A stretch of 62,870 bases of DNA, taken from JBFXCK01 sp050182275. GTDB lineage: Bacteria > Pseudomonadota > Alphaproteobacteria > SHNJ01. The notes beneath the pieces are model-generated. The model searched no databases, had not been told where the DNA came from, and saw only the letters and a program-made list of their open reading frames with translations. Where the stretch lies: NCBI GenBank assembly GCA_050182275.1, contig JBFXCK010000009.1:1-62870 (forward strand), written 5' to 3'. The position numbers were made by a program, and so were the translations under genes. Shown here piece by piece: positions 7,744-14,723 of this stretch. The stretch's first letter is position 1; each line of letters begins with the position of its first letter.

Positions 7744-8538
7744 ATGCTGGAAAAAACCTCGCACCGTTTATCCGCTCTTGAAGCTGGGCTCGAGGCCGAT
7801 TTGATCGCGGCTTTGTTCAAAGCCGCCGTGGCGCAAGGCTATGAACGTTTAAAAGCGCCCGATGATCCATTGCCCACACGGGCAATGCCCAACCTCACTC
7901 ATGATTTTTTAGGTTTGCCGTTGCATGATATGGCGCGTCCGGCGCGGTTCGCGTTCGTCAACCCCACCCCGCCGCCAGGCGATTGGGTGATGGCGATTGT
8001 CGGCGAAGCCGGTCCGCGCGCGGAAATCGAAATGTTTTTATTATTGTGGGATACCCTGCCGAAAATTGGCATCAAGGGTTTTGAGCTGGTCATCAATCCA
8101 GGCGCCGAAGGGCCGGCCGGCGCTGCCGTTACCGAAATCACCACCACTTTAAGCAAAGCGGCGTTTGATTGGCGCACGCGGCTTGAAACCAAACAAGACC
8201 GCCATCATGCCGAAATGACTTTCAGCCTGGTGGCTTCCGACACCCAAGCGCCCTTTGTTAAAGGCGGGCGCACGCAATTTGGGGCCGATAATGAAAACTG
8301 CGTAATCGCACGGCTTTCATTAAGCGATGCGATTCATTTAATGCCGCCGCCGCCAACCGAACAGCGGGTTTATATGCCCTATACCGGCTCGCGCCGCAGT
8401 GACGCCGAAAAATTGCGGAGCGAAGGCTGGGTCACCATCGCCGGCCTTAACGAGCATGAAGACATGCAAGCCGAGGCGGCCAAGCAAAATTGCGATTATA
8501 TCTTTTTCAAAGGCGATATTATCAAGGCCGGAGAATAA
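7744..8538 (+). CDS. HisZ/HisRS-like class II synthetase paralogue, short and degenerate
   Basis: A 264-residue protein. The N-terminal part (LEADLIAALFKAAVAQGYERL) resembles the first helix of the HisRS/HisZ core. The middle part (FAFVNPTPPPGDWVMAIVGE, then AEIEMFLLLWDTLPKIGIKGFELVIN) resembles the HisRS segment with antiparallel strands and the LGL..INS-like strand. The end (SDAEKLRSEGWVTIAGL.. to CDYIFFKGD) resembles the anticodon-binding fold. Motif 2 and motif 3 arginines are not visible, so aminoacylation is unlikely. From memory, alphaproteobacteria often have serC-serA-hisZ-purA in a row, so the position beside serC supports a HisZ origin (regulatory subunit of HisG). At 264 residues it is shorter than typical HisZ. 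Confidence 0.5.
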   Translation: MLEKTSHRLSALEAGLEADLIAALFKAAVAQGYERLKAPDDPLPTRAMPNLTHDFLGLPLHDMARPARFAFVNPTPPPGDWVMAIVGEAGPRAEIEMFLLLWDTLPKIGIKGFELVINPGAEGPAGAAVTEITTTLSKAAFDWRTRLETKQDRHHAEMTFSLVASDTQAPFVKGGRTQFGADNENCVIARLSLSDAIHLMPPPPTEQRVYMPYTGSRRSDAEKLRSEGWVTIAGLNEHEDMQAEAAKQNCDYIFFKGDIIKAGE

Positions 8539-8541
8539 CCC

Positions 8542-9057
8542 ATGGCAGCCGATTTACTTTTTTTGATGATGGGCGGCACGATCGACGAGCATTATGACGG
8601 CCGCATCGATACCGTCAAGCCGAACGAAACCTCGATCATTCCGCGCTATGTCGATTTGCTGAATTTATATATGTCATCGCGCTTTGTAACGGTGGCCTTA
8701 AAAGACAGCCGCGAACTGAATCAAGACGACCGGCGTAAATTGCTGCAGGAAATCGAATCGGCGCCTGAAACCCGCATCATCATCACCCACGGCACCTATA
8801 CCATGGCCGATAGCGCGCGTTATGTCGCGGGCAATATGATGAGAAGGGATGCGCGGATTGTTTTTACCGGATCATTGATGCCGCTGGCCAATTTCGCCGA
8901 ATCTGATGCCGGATTTAACCTGGGTTTTACCGTTGGAATAATTAATTCCCTGCCGCCCGGCGTTTATGTGTGTATGAACGCACGGGTGTTTTCGGCCCAA
9001 GAAGTCGCAAAATCGAAAACCGACGATCGCGTCTTTATTTCAATTTTTGATAAATAA
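8542..9057 (+). CDS. Asparaginase N-terminal-domain protein, single domain
   Basis: A 171-residue protein that covers only the N-terminal half of L-asparaginase/glutaminase. MGGTIDE at 10-16 carries the first catalytic Thr. The second motif, HGTDTM in active enzymes, reads THGTYTM here (82-88), so the Asp that binds substrate is Tyr. It continues with TGSLMPLANFAESDAGFNLG and ends at IFDK without the C-terminal domain that completes the active site of type I/II enzymes. It is probably not a normal asparaginase; the substrate is unknown. It starts three bases after the HisZ-like stop, with GGAG upstream, so the two are co-transcribed. Confidence 0.75.
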   Translation: MAADLLFLMMGGTIDEHYDGRIDTVKPNETSIIPRYVDLLNLYMSSRFVTVALKDSRELNQDDRRKLLQEIESAPETRIIITHGTYTMADSARYVAGNMMRRDARIVFTGSLMPLANFAESDAGFNLGFTVGIINSLPPGVYVCMNARVFSAQEVAKSKTDDRVFISIFDK

Positions 9058-9083
9058 AAGCCGTCTTAAAATATTAAAGACGG
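9052..9083 (-). terminator. Intrinsic terminator overlapping the stop codon of the next gene
   Basis: On the minus strand CCGTCTT and AAGACGG form a seven-base-pair stem around TAATATTTT, followed by CTTTTATTT. The stem contains the last codons and the TAA stop (9066-9068) of the leftward gene, so termination signal and coding end overlap. On the plus strand the hairpin is followed by no T-tract. Confidence 0.6.
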
Positions 9084-9305
9084 ATCTATCGGCCTGTCCA
9101 ATATTGGCGGGCGAATTCCAAAATCTTCTTCGGTAGGAACCCAAGGCTTAGGTTTGGGTTCAGGCTTTGGTTCAGGAAAAAACGGATCGGGCGGAGGGGC
9201 CAAGTAATCACGCTTGCCGCTGGCCACAGTTCTTGCTTCGCTGGAGGCAGGCCAGCCTAAAGTTAAAGCGGTTAAAAGAAATAAGCTTAAAATAAAAATC
9301 CGCAT
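9066..9305 (-). CDS. Small exported proline-rich hypothetical protein
   Basis: Function not recognised. 79 residues: signal peptide MRIFILSLFLLTALTLGWPASSEA with an AxA-like cleavage site, then a proline-rich low-complexity segment with alternating acidic and basic residues (PPPDPFFPEPKPEPKPKPW), ending DRPIDPSLIF. Such segments often span the periplasm or bind cell wall. The ATG at 9305 has GGGAGAAGTTC-type purines upstream. Its terminator overlaps its stop codon. Confidence 0.7.
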   Translation of the reverse strand: MRIFILSLFLLTALTLGWPASSEARTVASGKRDYLAPPPDPFFPEPKPEPKPKPWVPTEEDFGIRPPILDRPIDPSLIF

Positions 9306-9372
9306 GAACTTCTCCCGGGTTGTTAATTATTTTAAGTATATCTTATAGGGATACGAATTGCAAGGGAGGAGA

Positions 9373-9517
9373 TTTAGTGGGCAACCAGCCCTCCTACGCC
9401 AAAGGCTACGGAGGGCAGCCTTCGCTTTATCTTTGCTTCGTCATGGCTGACTGGCGTCAGCCAGCCGAAGCTAAAGCTCTGGGTGGTTTACCACCCGAAG
9501 CCGAAGGCGTAGGGTGG
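9373..9517 (-). repeat. tRNA-linked palindromic element, copy 1 (after tRNA-Gly)
   Basis: Read on the minus strand, this element begins with the encoded CCA of tRNA-Gly and runs CCACCCTACGCC, TTCGGCTTCGGGTGG, an extra 50-base insert that contains a second CGGCTGGCTGACGCCAG-type hairpin, then GAAGGCTGCCCTCCGTAGCC and a GGAGGGC arm, ending TGCCCACTAAA. The same head and tail occur after tRNA-Trp at 12211-12316. Both halves can fold into hairpins. Confidence 0.8.
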
Positions 9518-9588
9518 AGCGGGTGAAGGGAATCGAACCCTCATCACTAGCTTGGAAGGCTAGCGCTTTACCACTAAGCTACACCCGC
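9515..9588 (-). tRNA. tRNA-Gly (anticodon TCC), CCA encoded
   Basis: On the minus strand the cloverleaf is complete: acceptor GCGGGTG pairs with CACCCGC, the anticodon stem CTAGC/GCTAG encloses the loop with TCC, and the T-arm carries GGTTCGATTCC. Discriminator T is followed by an encoded CCA (9515-9517). TCC decodes GGA/GGG. Confidence 0.95.
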
Positions 9589-9601
9589 GGATTTAAGGGC
9601 T

Positions 9602-9630
9602 AATATGACGGGGCAGAGGAGGGCTGGCAA
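9602..9630 (-). promoter_or_regulatory. Putative promoter of tRNA-Gly
   Basis: On the minus strand TTGCCA (-35) and CATATT (-10) are separated by 17 bases, and the -10 ends 13 bases before the mature 5' end of tRNA-Gly. Confidence 0.5.
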
Positions 9631-9638
9631 GTAAATCG

Positions 9639-10157
9639 TTAAGCCGCTTTTGGAATATTAAGCAAAGCGAGGAGTTTGGCTTGTTCTTTGCGCTCGTTAA
9701 TTTGACGGTCCATTTCCTTGGCTTTTAAGATGTGGCCCATCACCTCTTGCGCATAGGGCGCGCCATAGCGGTGTTCTAAGAATTCATATAACTCTGCCTG
9801 ATCTTGGGCGTTCAATTCATGCGCCGGGGAGACCTTATTGGCTTCGCCTTTAATACGGCGGATTTTATGCTGCGCGGCGCGGTAGAGACGCACATTATAT
9901 TCCAAGTCCAACTGCCATTGCTGTTGCAGCTGTAAAAGCGTATCAGCACCCAGGATTTGCGGAATATCCGATTCTTTCACCCAGCGGCGGTACAGAAAAA
10001 TCAGGGTGCGGATTTGCGAGCGGTAAAACGCCACTTCCTGTTCGGCATCCATGATTTTGCCGCCGGCTTTTACCGTTTTTACACCTTGTTCCGCCATGAT
10101 CCCCTTGCCTTGGTAACTCTTCGTAGGTACCGGGCTAAACACAATCTCTGGTTGCAT
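9639..10157 (-). CDS. Hypothetical protein
   Basis: Function not recognised. The ATG at 10157 has AGGAAG about six bases upstream, giving 172 residues (MQPEIVFSPVPTKSYQGKG); the frame stays open far upstream but that stretch is AT-rich and reads as non-coding. The protein is soluble and mainly helical: QEVAFYRSQIRTLIFLYRRW, LLQLQQQWQLDLEYNVRLYR, then QDQAELYEFLEHRYG, and a charged coiled-coil-like end KAKEMDRQINERKEQAKL. It shares a 258-base divergent promoter region with the XRE gene to its right. Confidence 0.65.
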   Translation of the reverse strand: MQPEIVFSPVPTKSYQGKGIMAEQGVKTVKAGGKIMDAEQEVAFYRSQIRTLIFLYRRWVKESDIPQILGADTLLQLQQQWQLDLEYNVRLYRAAQHKIRRIKGEANKVSPAHELNAQDQAELYEFLEHRYGAPYAQEVMGHILKAKEMDRQINERKEQAKLLALLNIPKAA

Positions 10158-10415
10158 ACTCTGTCTTCCTATTAACGTTAAAAAGGTTAATTCTTTCCTA
10201 ACGCACTGATTCTTGGTGCTTTTTATCTGTACGTTGGTATTGGTTATCACCCTCATTTTCAGCCCTTTCTTAAACTTCAGTCTAAGAGAATAGGGCGGCT
10301 TGGTTAATTTTTTATGAATATATCCGATAAAATAACCCTTTTCAACAGAAAAAAAATACATTATAGCTATTTCTCGATTAAAGAGATTTGAAAACAGTAC
10401 TTTTTGGATAGTTTG

Positions 10416-11063
10416 ATGATTGATGCCGCTCAAATCCGTGCTGCCCGTGCTCTCCTGAATTGGAGTCAAGCTACTTTGGCTGAAAATTCGAATATCGCCA
10501 TCAGCTCGATTAAAAATATTGAAAATGAACAATCCATCCCGCGTGCTGAAACGATTCGCTTAATTCAAGCCGCGCTGGAACAAGCCGGCATAGAATTTTT
10601 AGATCGCTCCGGCACCCGGTTCAAAGCTGATTTCATCACCATCTTTAAAGGCAATAATGCCTTGGCTCGTTTCTTCGATGATATTTATTCAACCCTGCAG
10701 GCAGCGGGCGAGGGCGAAATTTTGGTCAGCGGCGTCGAAGAAGAAGCCTATACCGATGTTGATCCGGTGCTAGTCGATCAGCATTTAAAGCGCCTGGCGA
10801 AATTGGGCACCGTGTCGCAAAAAGTTTTGTGCCTAGAAGGTGACCGCAATTTCACCGTGCCTTACGCACAATATCGCTGGGTTACGCGCAGCACTTTTGC
10901 GCCAACGCCGTTTTATGTCTATGGCAAAAAGCTGGCGATGATTTTATGGGGCCCGCCGCCGCAAATTATTATTCATAATCACGAATCCTTGGCCGAGGCT
11001 TATCGCCGCCAATTCATGGAAGCTTGGCGCAACGCCGCTGTTCCGACGCTGGAGCGTAAATAA
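10416..11063 (+). CDS. XRE-family transcriptional regulator with a C-terminal sensor-like domain
   Basis: About 215 residues from the ATG at 10416 (a TTG four codons upstream is less likely). The N-terminal HTH_3 domain reads IDAAQIRAARALLNWSQATLAE.. with the recognition helix in NIAISSIKNIENEQSIPRAET. The remaining 150 residues form a separate domain (DFITIFKGNNALARFFDDIYS, then SGVEEEAYTDVDPVLVDQHL, YRWVTRSTFAPTPFYVYGKK) that I do not recognise. Its stop overlaps the start of the methyltransferase gene (TAATG), so the pair is translationally coupled, and autoregulation of the pair is likely. Confidence 0.85.
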   Translation: MIDAAQIRAARALLNWSQATLAENSNIAISSIKNIENEQSIPRAETIRLIQAALEQAGIEFLDRSGTRFKADFITIFKGNNALARFFDDIYSTLQAAGEGEILVSGVEEEAYTDVDPVLVDQHLKRLAKLGTVSQKVLCLEGDRNFTVPYAQYRWVTRSTFAPTPFYVYGKKLAMILWGPPPQIIIHNHESLAEAYRRQFMEAWRNAAVPTLERK

Positions 11064-12088
11064 TGCCGGCTGCCGAAAAATCACTTTTTTCCGATTTGCT
11101 GCGCCAAAGCGATAGCGGCGCTAACGAAACCACCTTGTTTTCGCACGCGGCTTTTGAAATTTTGAACGGGCGCTCATCGGGCAATCTTAGCCCTTATATG
11201 TATGCTTCACCCCTTGGCGCTAATGACGCGGTGAACGGTGAGGAATTGTTCAATAGGCTATGTAACCATCCCGCTTATTATTTGCGCAATGCCGAAGCCG
11301 AATTGATTCAAACCTGCCGCCACGCTTTCGCCGATTTAGTAGGGGAGAAAGTAACTCTAATCGACCTGGGTACCGGGCCGTTGGAATCTGTGCAAAAAAA
11401 ACCGTTGCCTTTATTGCAAGCCTTGGTCAATCCCACGGCCTATGTAGGAGTGGATTATTGCCGTCATTATGTCGATGAGGCGGTTGCCGCGGTTGCAAAC
11501 CAGTTTCCCGGCTTGCCGGTATTGTCCTTAAACACTGACTTTACCCAAGCGACCGATTTGGCGCAGAATTTTCACAATCCGGTTTTTCTGCTGTTAGGCA
11601 ATGTGGTCGGGAACTTTCCTTATTCGCCAATCTATCCCAATCCCGATGCGGTGGCCTTTTTACAAAAAATTAAAAACGCCATGGGCCATCGCGGGCTTTT
11701 GGTGGTAGGGCAAGATTGCAATCAACTTCTTTCCACGCTTTTGGCCGCCTATCAAAATGAGGCAGCGGCAAATTGGATGTTGAATTTATTACACCGCCTG
11801 CGCCGCGATGCGCGCGTGCAATTAAATGTCGAAGCCTTTGATTACTATGCCGAATGGAATGAGCGCAATTATTGTATGGAAATGGGCGTAAGTAGCCGCG
11901 TTAATCAATTGATTACCATGTGGGGCCGCTCTTTCCCCTTGAAGGCGGGGCAGAAGCTGCATATGTGGAATTCCTATAAATATTCTTCCCTGTTGTTCCA
12001 GGAATTGGGGCAACAAGCCGGATTTGAGCCGGTTGCGGTATTCGCCAATAAACAGCGGACCAGCGCGATTCATATTTTCCGGCCCTAA
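11063..12088 (+). CDS. EgtD-like (Methyltransf_33) SAM-dependent N-methyltransferase
   Basis: A 341-residue protein with the order of EgtD histidine N-alpha-methyltransferase: HPAYYLRNAEAELI (69-82), SAM loop LIDLGTGPLES (99-109), VGVDYC (128-133), GNVVGNFPYSP (179-189), LLVVGQD (212-218), AYQNEAAANWMLNLLHRL (229-246) and MWNSYKYS (301-308). In EgtD the last motif is TExSxKF/Y, whose Glu and Ser hold the histidine imidazole; here the Glu position is Trp (301-302 MW), while the Ser is kept. The substrate is therefore probably not histidine. There is no egtB, egtC or egtE nearby. Translationally coupled to the XRE gene. Confidence 0.8.
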   Translation: MPAAEKSLFSDLLRQSDSGANETTLFSHAAFEILNGRSSGNLSPYMYASPLGANDAVNGEELFNRLCNHPAYYLRNAEAELIQTCRHAFADLVGEKVTLIDLGTGPLESVQKKPLPLLQALVNPTAYVGVDYCRHYVDEAVAAVANQFPGLPVLSLNTDFTQATDLAQNFHNPVFLLLGNVVGNFPYSPIYPNPDAVAFLQKIKNAMGHRGLLVVGQDCNQLLSTLLAAYQNEAAANWMLNLLHRLRRDARVQLNVEAFDYYAEWNERNYCMEMGVSSRVNQLITMWGRSFPLKAGQKLHMWNSYKYSSLLFQELGQQAGFEPVAVFANKQRTSAIHIFRP

Positions 12089-12137
12089 ACTTCCCCTAGC
12101 GCAAAGCGCCGTCATTTGTTATGAACAGCCTAGCGCT

Positions 12138-12213
12138 AGGAGCGTAGCTCAACTGGTAGAGCACCGGTCTCCAAAACCGGGGGTTGGGGGTTCGATCCCC
12201 TCCGCTCCTGCCA
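12138..12213 (+). tRNA. tRNA-Trp (anticodon CCA), CCA encoded
   Basis: Acceptor AGGAGCG pairs with CGCTCCT, D-arm GCTCAACTGGTAGAGC, anticodon stem CCGGT/ACCGG with loop carrying CCA, T-arm GGGGGTTCGATCCCC, discriminator G and an encoded CCA. Its place upstream of secE-nusG is the standard proteobacterial order. Confidence 0.97.
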
Positions 12214-12316
12214 CCCTACGCCTTCGGCTTCGGGTGGCTTACGCCAGATGAAGCAAAATAAAAAATGAAGGCTGCCCTCCGTAGCCTTGGCGAAGGAGGG
12301 CTGATTGCAAACTAAA
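12211..12316 (+). repeat. tRNA-linked palindromic element, copy 2 (after tRNA-Trp)
   Basis: Starts with the encoded CCA of tRNA-Trp: CCACCCTACGCC, TTCGGCTTCGGGTGG, then CTTACGCCAGATGAAGC, then GAAGGCTGCCCTCCGTAGCC and the GGAGGGC arm, ending TTGCAAACTAAA. It is homologous to 9373-9517 but lacks the 50-base middle insert. The two copies lie in inverted orientation and face away from each other. Confidence 0.8.
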
Positions 12317-12342
12317 AAACAAACAAACCACCGAGGAAAAAA

Positions 12343-12903
12343 ATGAGAGACGATAAATTAGAAACATCCGGTTCCACCACCGAGTTCGACGCCACCATGC
12401 GCGCCAATCCGCGTAAGGGCCGCGAGTGGTTTTATGATCCAAGCACCGGCAATTTTGTAGTGAATGACGCCACGCAAATTTTGTGGAATATTTTAAATGA
12501 CCCGGCGCATGGCGCCCTTACTTCCAAGAGCTTGCTGGAATATCTTTGGCTGGATCCGCGTAAAGCGCCTGGCAGTGAATTAACGCAAACGGAAGAAATT
12601 TCCCCCTTCCGCCGCGCCAATTTGATCGAGCGCGATCCGCGCACCAATAAAACCGCTTTGGCGATGGCGCGCCAAAATCATCCGGAAAATCCCGACATAA
12701 TGACCTTGCTGATGGTCGCCACCGAACAATTTGAAACCTGGATGGAGCAAGAAGGCAAAAGATTGATCGAAAAAGCCAGAAAAAGCCAAGCCGCTAGGAC
12801 AAAAGCCGCCAAACCTTCCGCTTCAAAAAAGCCGGCCAAAAAGCCCATTATTCTTACCCTCGAGCAAAAACGCTCCCGCTTTCGGGGCCGGGGCCGCGCT
12901 TAA
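12343..12903 (+). CDS. Hypothetical protein with ankyrin-like segment and basic tail
   Basis: Function not recognised. 186 residues from an ATG with GAGGAAAAA upstream. Residues about 85-125 (SPFRRANLIERDPRTNKTAL, MARQNHPENPDIMTLLM) resemble one ankyrin-type helix pair but no repeat array is visible. The C-terminal 55 residues are Lys/Ala/Pro-rich (ARKSQAARTKAAKPSASKKP, ending RFRGRGRA), like the tails on several ribosomal proteins here, and could bind nucleic acid. It interrupts the usual tRNA-Trp to secE adjacency. Confidence 0.75.
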   Translation: MRDDKLETSGSTTEFDATMRANPRKGREWFYDPSTGNFVVNDATQILWNILNDPAHGALTSKSLLEYLWLDPRKAPGSELTQTEEISPFRRANLIERDPRTNKTALAMARQNHPENPDIMTLLMVATEQFETWMEQEGKRLIEKARKSQAARTKAAKPSASKKPAKKPIILTLEQKRSRFRGRGRA

Positions 12904-12911
12904 AACGTATA

Positions 12912-12940
12912 TTGACGAAACCCCCGATTTTTGGCATAGA
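12912..12940 (+). promoter_or_regulatory. Putative sigma70 promoter of secE-nusG
   Basis: TTGACG (12912-12917), a 17-base spacer and CATAGA (12935-12940). An eight-base-pair hairpin, CGGCGGGG/CCCCGCCG at 12950-12970, lies at the start of the predicted transcript; it has no T-tract and so is more likely a 5' stabiliser than a terminator. Confidence 0.5.
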
Positions 12941-13009
12941 TGCCTCACACGGCGGGGGCAATCCCCGCCGCAAAACTTTCAAGGAATTTGAAAAATTTAG
13001 GTTGGCAGT

Positions 13010-13204
13010 ATGGCAAAAGTGAATCCCGCGCAATTTATCCGCCAAGTGCGTCAAGAGATTGTCAAAATCACTTGGCCGAACCGCAAAGAAACCATGATCA
13101 GCACCATGATGGTGTTGTTATTCGTGGTGGTGGCGTCATTGTTTTTCGCCGGCGTCGATGGCGTGATTGCCTGGGCCGTCCGCCATATTTTCGCCAGCGC
13201 TTAA
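13010..13204 (+). CDS. secE: Preprotein translocase subunit SecE
   Basis: A 64-residue single-TM SecE of the short alphaproteobacterial type. The conserved amphipathic segment VRQEIVKITWPNRKET precedes the membrane helix (about 28-50). It clamps SecY in the SecYEG channel at the inner membrane. nusG follows after 18 bases, as in most bacteria. Confidence 0.95.
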   Translation: MAKVNPAQFIRQVRQEIVKITWPNRKETMISTMMVLLFVVVASLFFAGVDGVIAWAVRHIFASA

Positions 13205-13222
13205 GAAATAAAGGAACTTGTT

Positions 13223-13756
13223 ATGCCGAATTGGTATGTGATGCACGCTTATTCCGGCTTCGAAAAAAAGGTCGGCGAACAAATTAAATCAATGGCCGCG
13301 CAAAAGGGCCTGTCTGAAAAAATCCATGAAGTCATGGTGCCGACCGAAGAAGTGACCGAAGTCAAACGCGGCCAAAAGGTGCAAACCGAACGCCGCTTTT
13401 TCCCCGGCTATATTCTGGTCAATGCCGATATGGATGACATCGTCGCCAACTTTTTGCTGAACGTGCCCAAAGTCACCGGCTTTGTCGGCAGCAAGGGCCG
13501 CGGCAAACCCATGCCCATCACCGATGCCGAGGCCACCCGCATCATGCAGCAAGTGCAAGAGGGCGTTGATCATCCGCGCCCCTCCGTTTCCTTCGAAGTC
13601 GGCGAACAGGTTCGCGTATCGGATGGCCCGTTTGCCTCTTTCACCGGCAATGTCGAAGGCGTTGATGAAGAAAAAGGCCGCGTGAAGGTCTTAATCAGCA
13701 TTCTAGGCCGCCCAACCCCGGTCGAGCTGGAATACAGCCAGGTTGAAAAAGTTTAA
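13223..13756 (+). CDS. nusG: Transcription termination/antitermination factor NusG
   Basis: A 177-residue NusG with the NGN domain (NWYVMHAYSGFEKKVGEQIK; then RRFFPGYILVNADMDD) and the C-terminal KOW domain (QVRVSDGPFASFTGNVEGVD). It binds the RNA polymerase clamp, suppresses pausing and links RNAP to Rho or ribosomal S10. A GGAACTTGTT-type leader precedes the ATG. Normally rplK follows directly; here two small genes intervene. Confidence 0.96.
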   Translation: MPNWYVMHAYSGFEKKVGEQIKSMAAQKGLSEKIHEVMVPTEEVTEVKRGQKVQTERRFFPGYILVNADMDDIVANFLLNVPKVTGFVGSKGRGKPMPITDAEATRIMQQVQEGVDHPRPSVSFEVGEQVRVSDGPFASFTGNVEGVDEEKGRVKVLISILGRPTPVELEYSQVEKV

Positions 13757-13803
13757 CCGCAATTTAAAAAAAGCGGTAAAATTAAAAACTAACGGAGCTG
13801 CAG

Positions 13804-14043
13804 GTGAAGCTGCAACAATTTTTAAAGTCACATCCGCATTTTATGGAAGACATTAAAACCCAAACCGGCATTGGCCGCACCCAGGGTGTGAAGGACATTG
13901 CGCTTAGAGAGTATAATAATCAGCTTTTTTTAAACGTTACGGTTGAGCCGGGTATGGCCAAACCGGTGCGGGAAGCCCATGCCAAGACATTGCGGGGATT
14001 AATGCCCCGTTTTATTCAGGCCCGCTTCATCGAAGGGCGATAG
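13804..14043 (+). CDS. Small hypothetical protein
   Basis: Function not recognised. 79 residues starting with GTG at 13804, preceded by GGAGCTGCAG. It is a soluble, mixed alpha/beta-looking protein: KSHPHFMEDIKTQTGIGRT, then LREYNNQLFLNVTVEPG and a helical basic end. Together with the next gene it separates nusG from rplK. Probably transcribed with secE-nusG since only 47 bases separate it from nusG. Confidence 0.6.
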   Translation: MKLQQFLKSHPHFMEDIKTQTGIGRTQGVKDIALREYNNQLFLNVTVEPGMAKPVREAHAKTLRGLMPRFIQARFIEGR

Positions 14044-14052
14044 TAATAAATT

Positions 14053-14069
14053 GTTTCTGTAACAGAAAC
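14053..14069. promoter_or_regulatory. Perfect palindrome, candidate operator
   Basis: GTTTCTGTAACAGAAAC: two perfect eight-base arms around a single central A. It lies 10 bases after the preceding gene and about 60 bases before the next start. AT-rich DNA with -10-like TATAAAT (about 14096) follows. Size and symmetry suit a dimeric repressor site. No regulator gene is adjacent. Confidence 0.55.
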
Positions 14070-14131
14070 TTCATAAATCTTAACGCCATTTTCCTGTATA
14101 AATATAAGATAATTACATACAGGAATATGGG

Positions 14132-14686
14132 ATGCCTCAATCAAAAAGGGTGCCGGAAGAACTTAAAAAAGAATTTCGCGCCAACCACGCGCTGAATTTA
14201 TGGATGGAGCGCCGCGCCGCTGATCCGCGGCCGTTGGACTTCGATGACATTAAATTCTTATATGGGCATTTAAACGGCTTACTTGGCCATTTAGCCCAAA
14301 CTAGCGATGATCCCGAAATTCTCGCCCGTTCTGTGTTAGGCGCGATTGATTTATTTGATCTGCGTATAATTCCTAATTTACGTCTTGACCGTTTGGGCAT
14401 CAAAGCGGATTTGCCAAATATTTTAGGCCGGGGAGCTGGATATAATTCCGCTACTTACGGTTGTTTAGCCAATATTGCTCAAGGCATTTTGGCATTTAAA
14501 TTCCGGAAAATTCCCCCATTTGAGAGCGATGCTAAAAATTTGGATTACAATACTTTGCTTAATGGGCCGCCCTTAACCGTCGATACCGCCGAAGCATTTT
14601 TGAAGCATTTAAAAATCGCCCAATCCGGCCGTCAGGCCAAGCTTGCCGCGCAGGCTGCCCGTTCTGTGCGTTCCAGGGCCGGCTAA
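14132..14686 (+). CDS. Hypothetical protein
   Basis: Function not recognised. 184 residues, ATG preceded by AGGAATATGGG. The protein is helical and soluble (LWMERRAADPRPLDFDDIKF, YGHLNGLLGHLAQTSDDPEI, LARSVLGAIDLFDLRIIPNL) with a basic C-terminus. It lies between nusG and rplK with its own AT-rich upstream region and the palindrome at 14053-14069, so it may be an inserted, separately regulated gene. Confidence 0.7.
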   Translation: MPQSKRVPEELKKEFRANHALNLWMERRAADPRPLDFDDIKFLYGHLNGLLGHLAQTSDDPEILARSVLGAIDLFDLRIIPNLRLDRLGIKADLPNILGRGAGYNSATYGCLANIAQGILAFKFRKIPPFESDAKNLDYNTLLNGPPLTVDTAEAFLKHLKIAQSGRQAKLAAQAARSVRSRAG

Positions 14687-14694
14687 ACACCCCC

Positions 14695-14723
14695 TTGCGT
14701 ATCCCAAGCTAATCCGCTATAAC
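14695..14723 (+). promoter_or_regulatory. Putative promoter of rplKAJL
   Basis: TTGCGT (14695-14700), 17-base spacer, TATAAC (14718-14723). The predicted leader contains GCGGGAGGCGAGTGCCATCG, which resembles the GGGAGGC stretch of the 23S rRNA L1-binding arm, so L1 feedback is possible. The direct repeat ACAAACATAT at 14781 and 14795 then precedes rplK. Confidence 0.55.

Noticed and set aside
10158..10532. Longer form of the hypothetical gene starting near 10532
   Set aside because: The extension overlaps the XRE gene start on the other strand, is AT-rich, and a good ribosome site marks 10157.
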